Assembly (NCBI GenBank): GCA_900550355.1
Contig: URRT01000108.1
Span: 1 to 6,194 of the forward strand
Direction: 5' to 3'
DNA: 6,194 nucleotides
Source of the DNA: an uncultured Collinsella sp.
Lineage (GTDB): Bacteria > Actinomycetota > Coriobacteriia > Coriobacteriales > Coriobacteriaceae
In this document: one piece after another, positions 6,191-6,194 of the stretch
How the letters are laid out: the number at the start of each line of letters is the position of its first letter
Numbering within the stretch: the stretch's first letter is position 1
Notes under the pieces: model-generated
What the model was told of the DNA's origin: nothing
The model's input: the letters and a program-made list of their open reading frames with translations, nothing else
Database searches by the model: none
Program-made: the position numbers and the translations under genes

Positions 6191-6194
6191 CTAC

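Noticed and set aside
1..6194. CRISPR array, tRNA, rRNA or insertion sequence
   Set aside because: No regularly spaced direct repeats, tRNA-like cloverleaf, rRNA-like tract or transposase motif was seen on reading both strands.

Overview
The window looks like chromosomal DNA from a GC-rich monoderm actinobacterium, most likely a Coriobacteriia member close to Collinsella. This rests on the roughly 60% GC, strong G/C preference at third codon positions, good Shine-Dalgarno sites, a large membrane-anchored L,D-transpeptidase of Gram-positive architecture, and a MacA-like adaptor anchored by an N-terminal membrane segment. The genus is an inference from style and was not tested by search.

Layout, left to right. 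Bases 1-78 probably hold the last 25 codons of a plus-strand gene ending in a CxxCxxC motif, followed by a stem-loop terminator (97-123). A promoter with a perfect TATAAT (165-170) leads to a 571-residue L,D-transpeptidase (228-1943). A 132-bp gap contains a 12-bp-stem palindrome (2012-2041) whose right arm runs into another TATAAT (2040-2045). A tightly packed three-gene operon follows: membrane fusion/adaptor protein (2076-3509), ABC ATPase (3509-4282) and MacB/FtsX-type permease (4279-5493). The genes overlap by 1 and 4 bases. A 109-bp convergent intergenic region (5494-5602) carries a 16-bp near-perfect inverted repeat with a 35-base loop and, at its edge, a second hairpin that includes the stop codon of the next gene. 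On the minus strand, 5603-6190 encodes most of a cobalamin-pathway precorrin-6A reductase (CobK/CbiJ).

How the genes work together. The three-gene operon encodes one complete exporter of the MacAB/YknXYZ class: the ATPase drives the permease, and the adaptor sits on the outer face of the membrane. The cargo cannot be read from the sequence. The L,D-transpeptidase makes 3-3 cross-links in peptidoglycan. It lies just upstream in the same direction but probably has its own promoter, so any functional link to the exporter is only suggestive. The CobK-like gene is unrelated in pathway and transcribed convergently.

Most notable points: the CobK reading frame meets an in-frame TAG just upstream of its conserved VVDATHPFA motif, at the last bases of the window, so it is either a broken gene or an edge artefact; the structured inverted repeat at 5507-5573 looks like a mobile or dispersed repeat, or an unusual terminator; and the 2012-2045 palindrome is placed so that it could act as terminator, operator or both. 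I did not find a convincing new multi-gene system.
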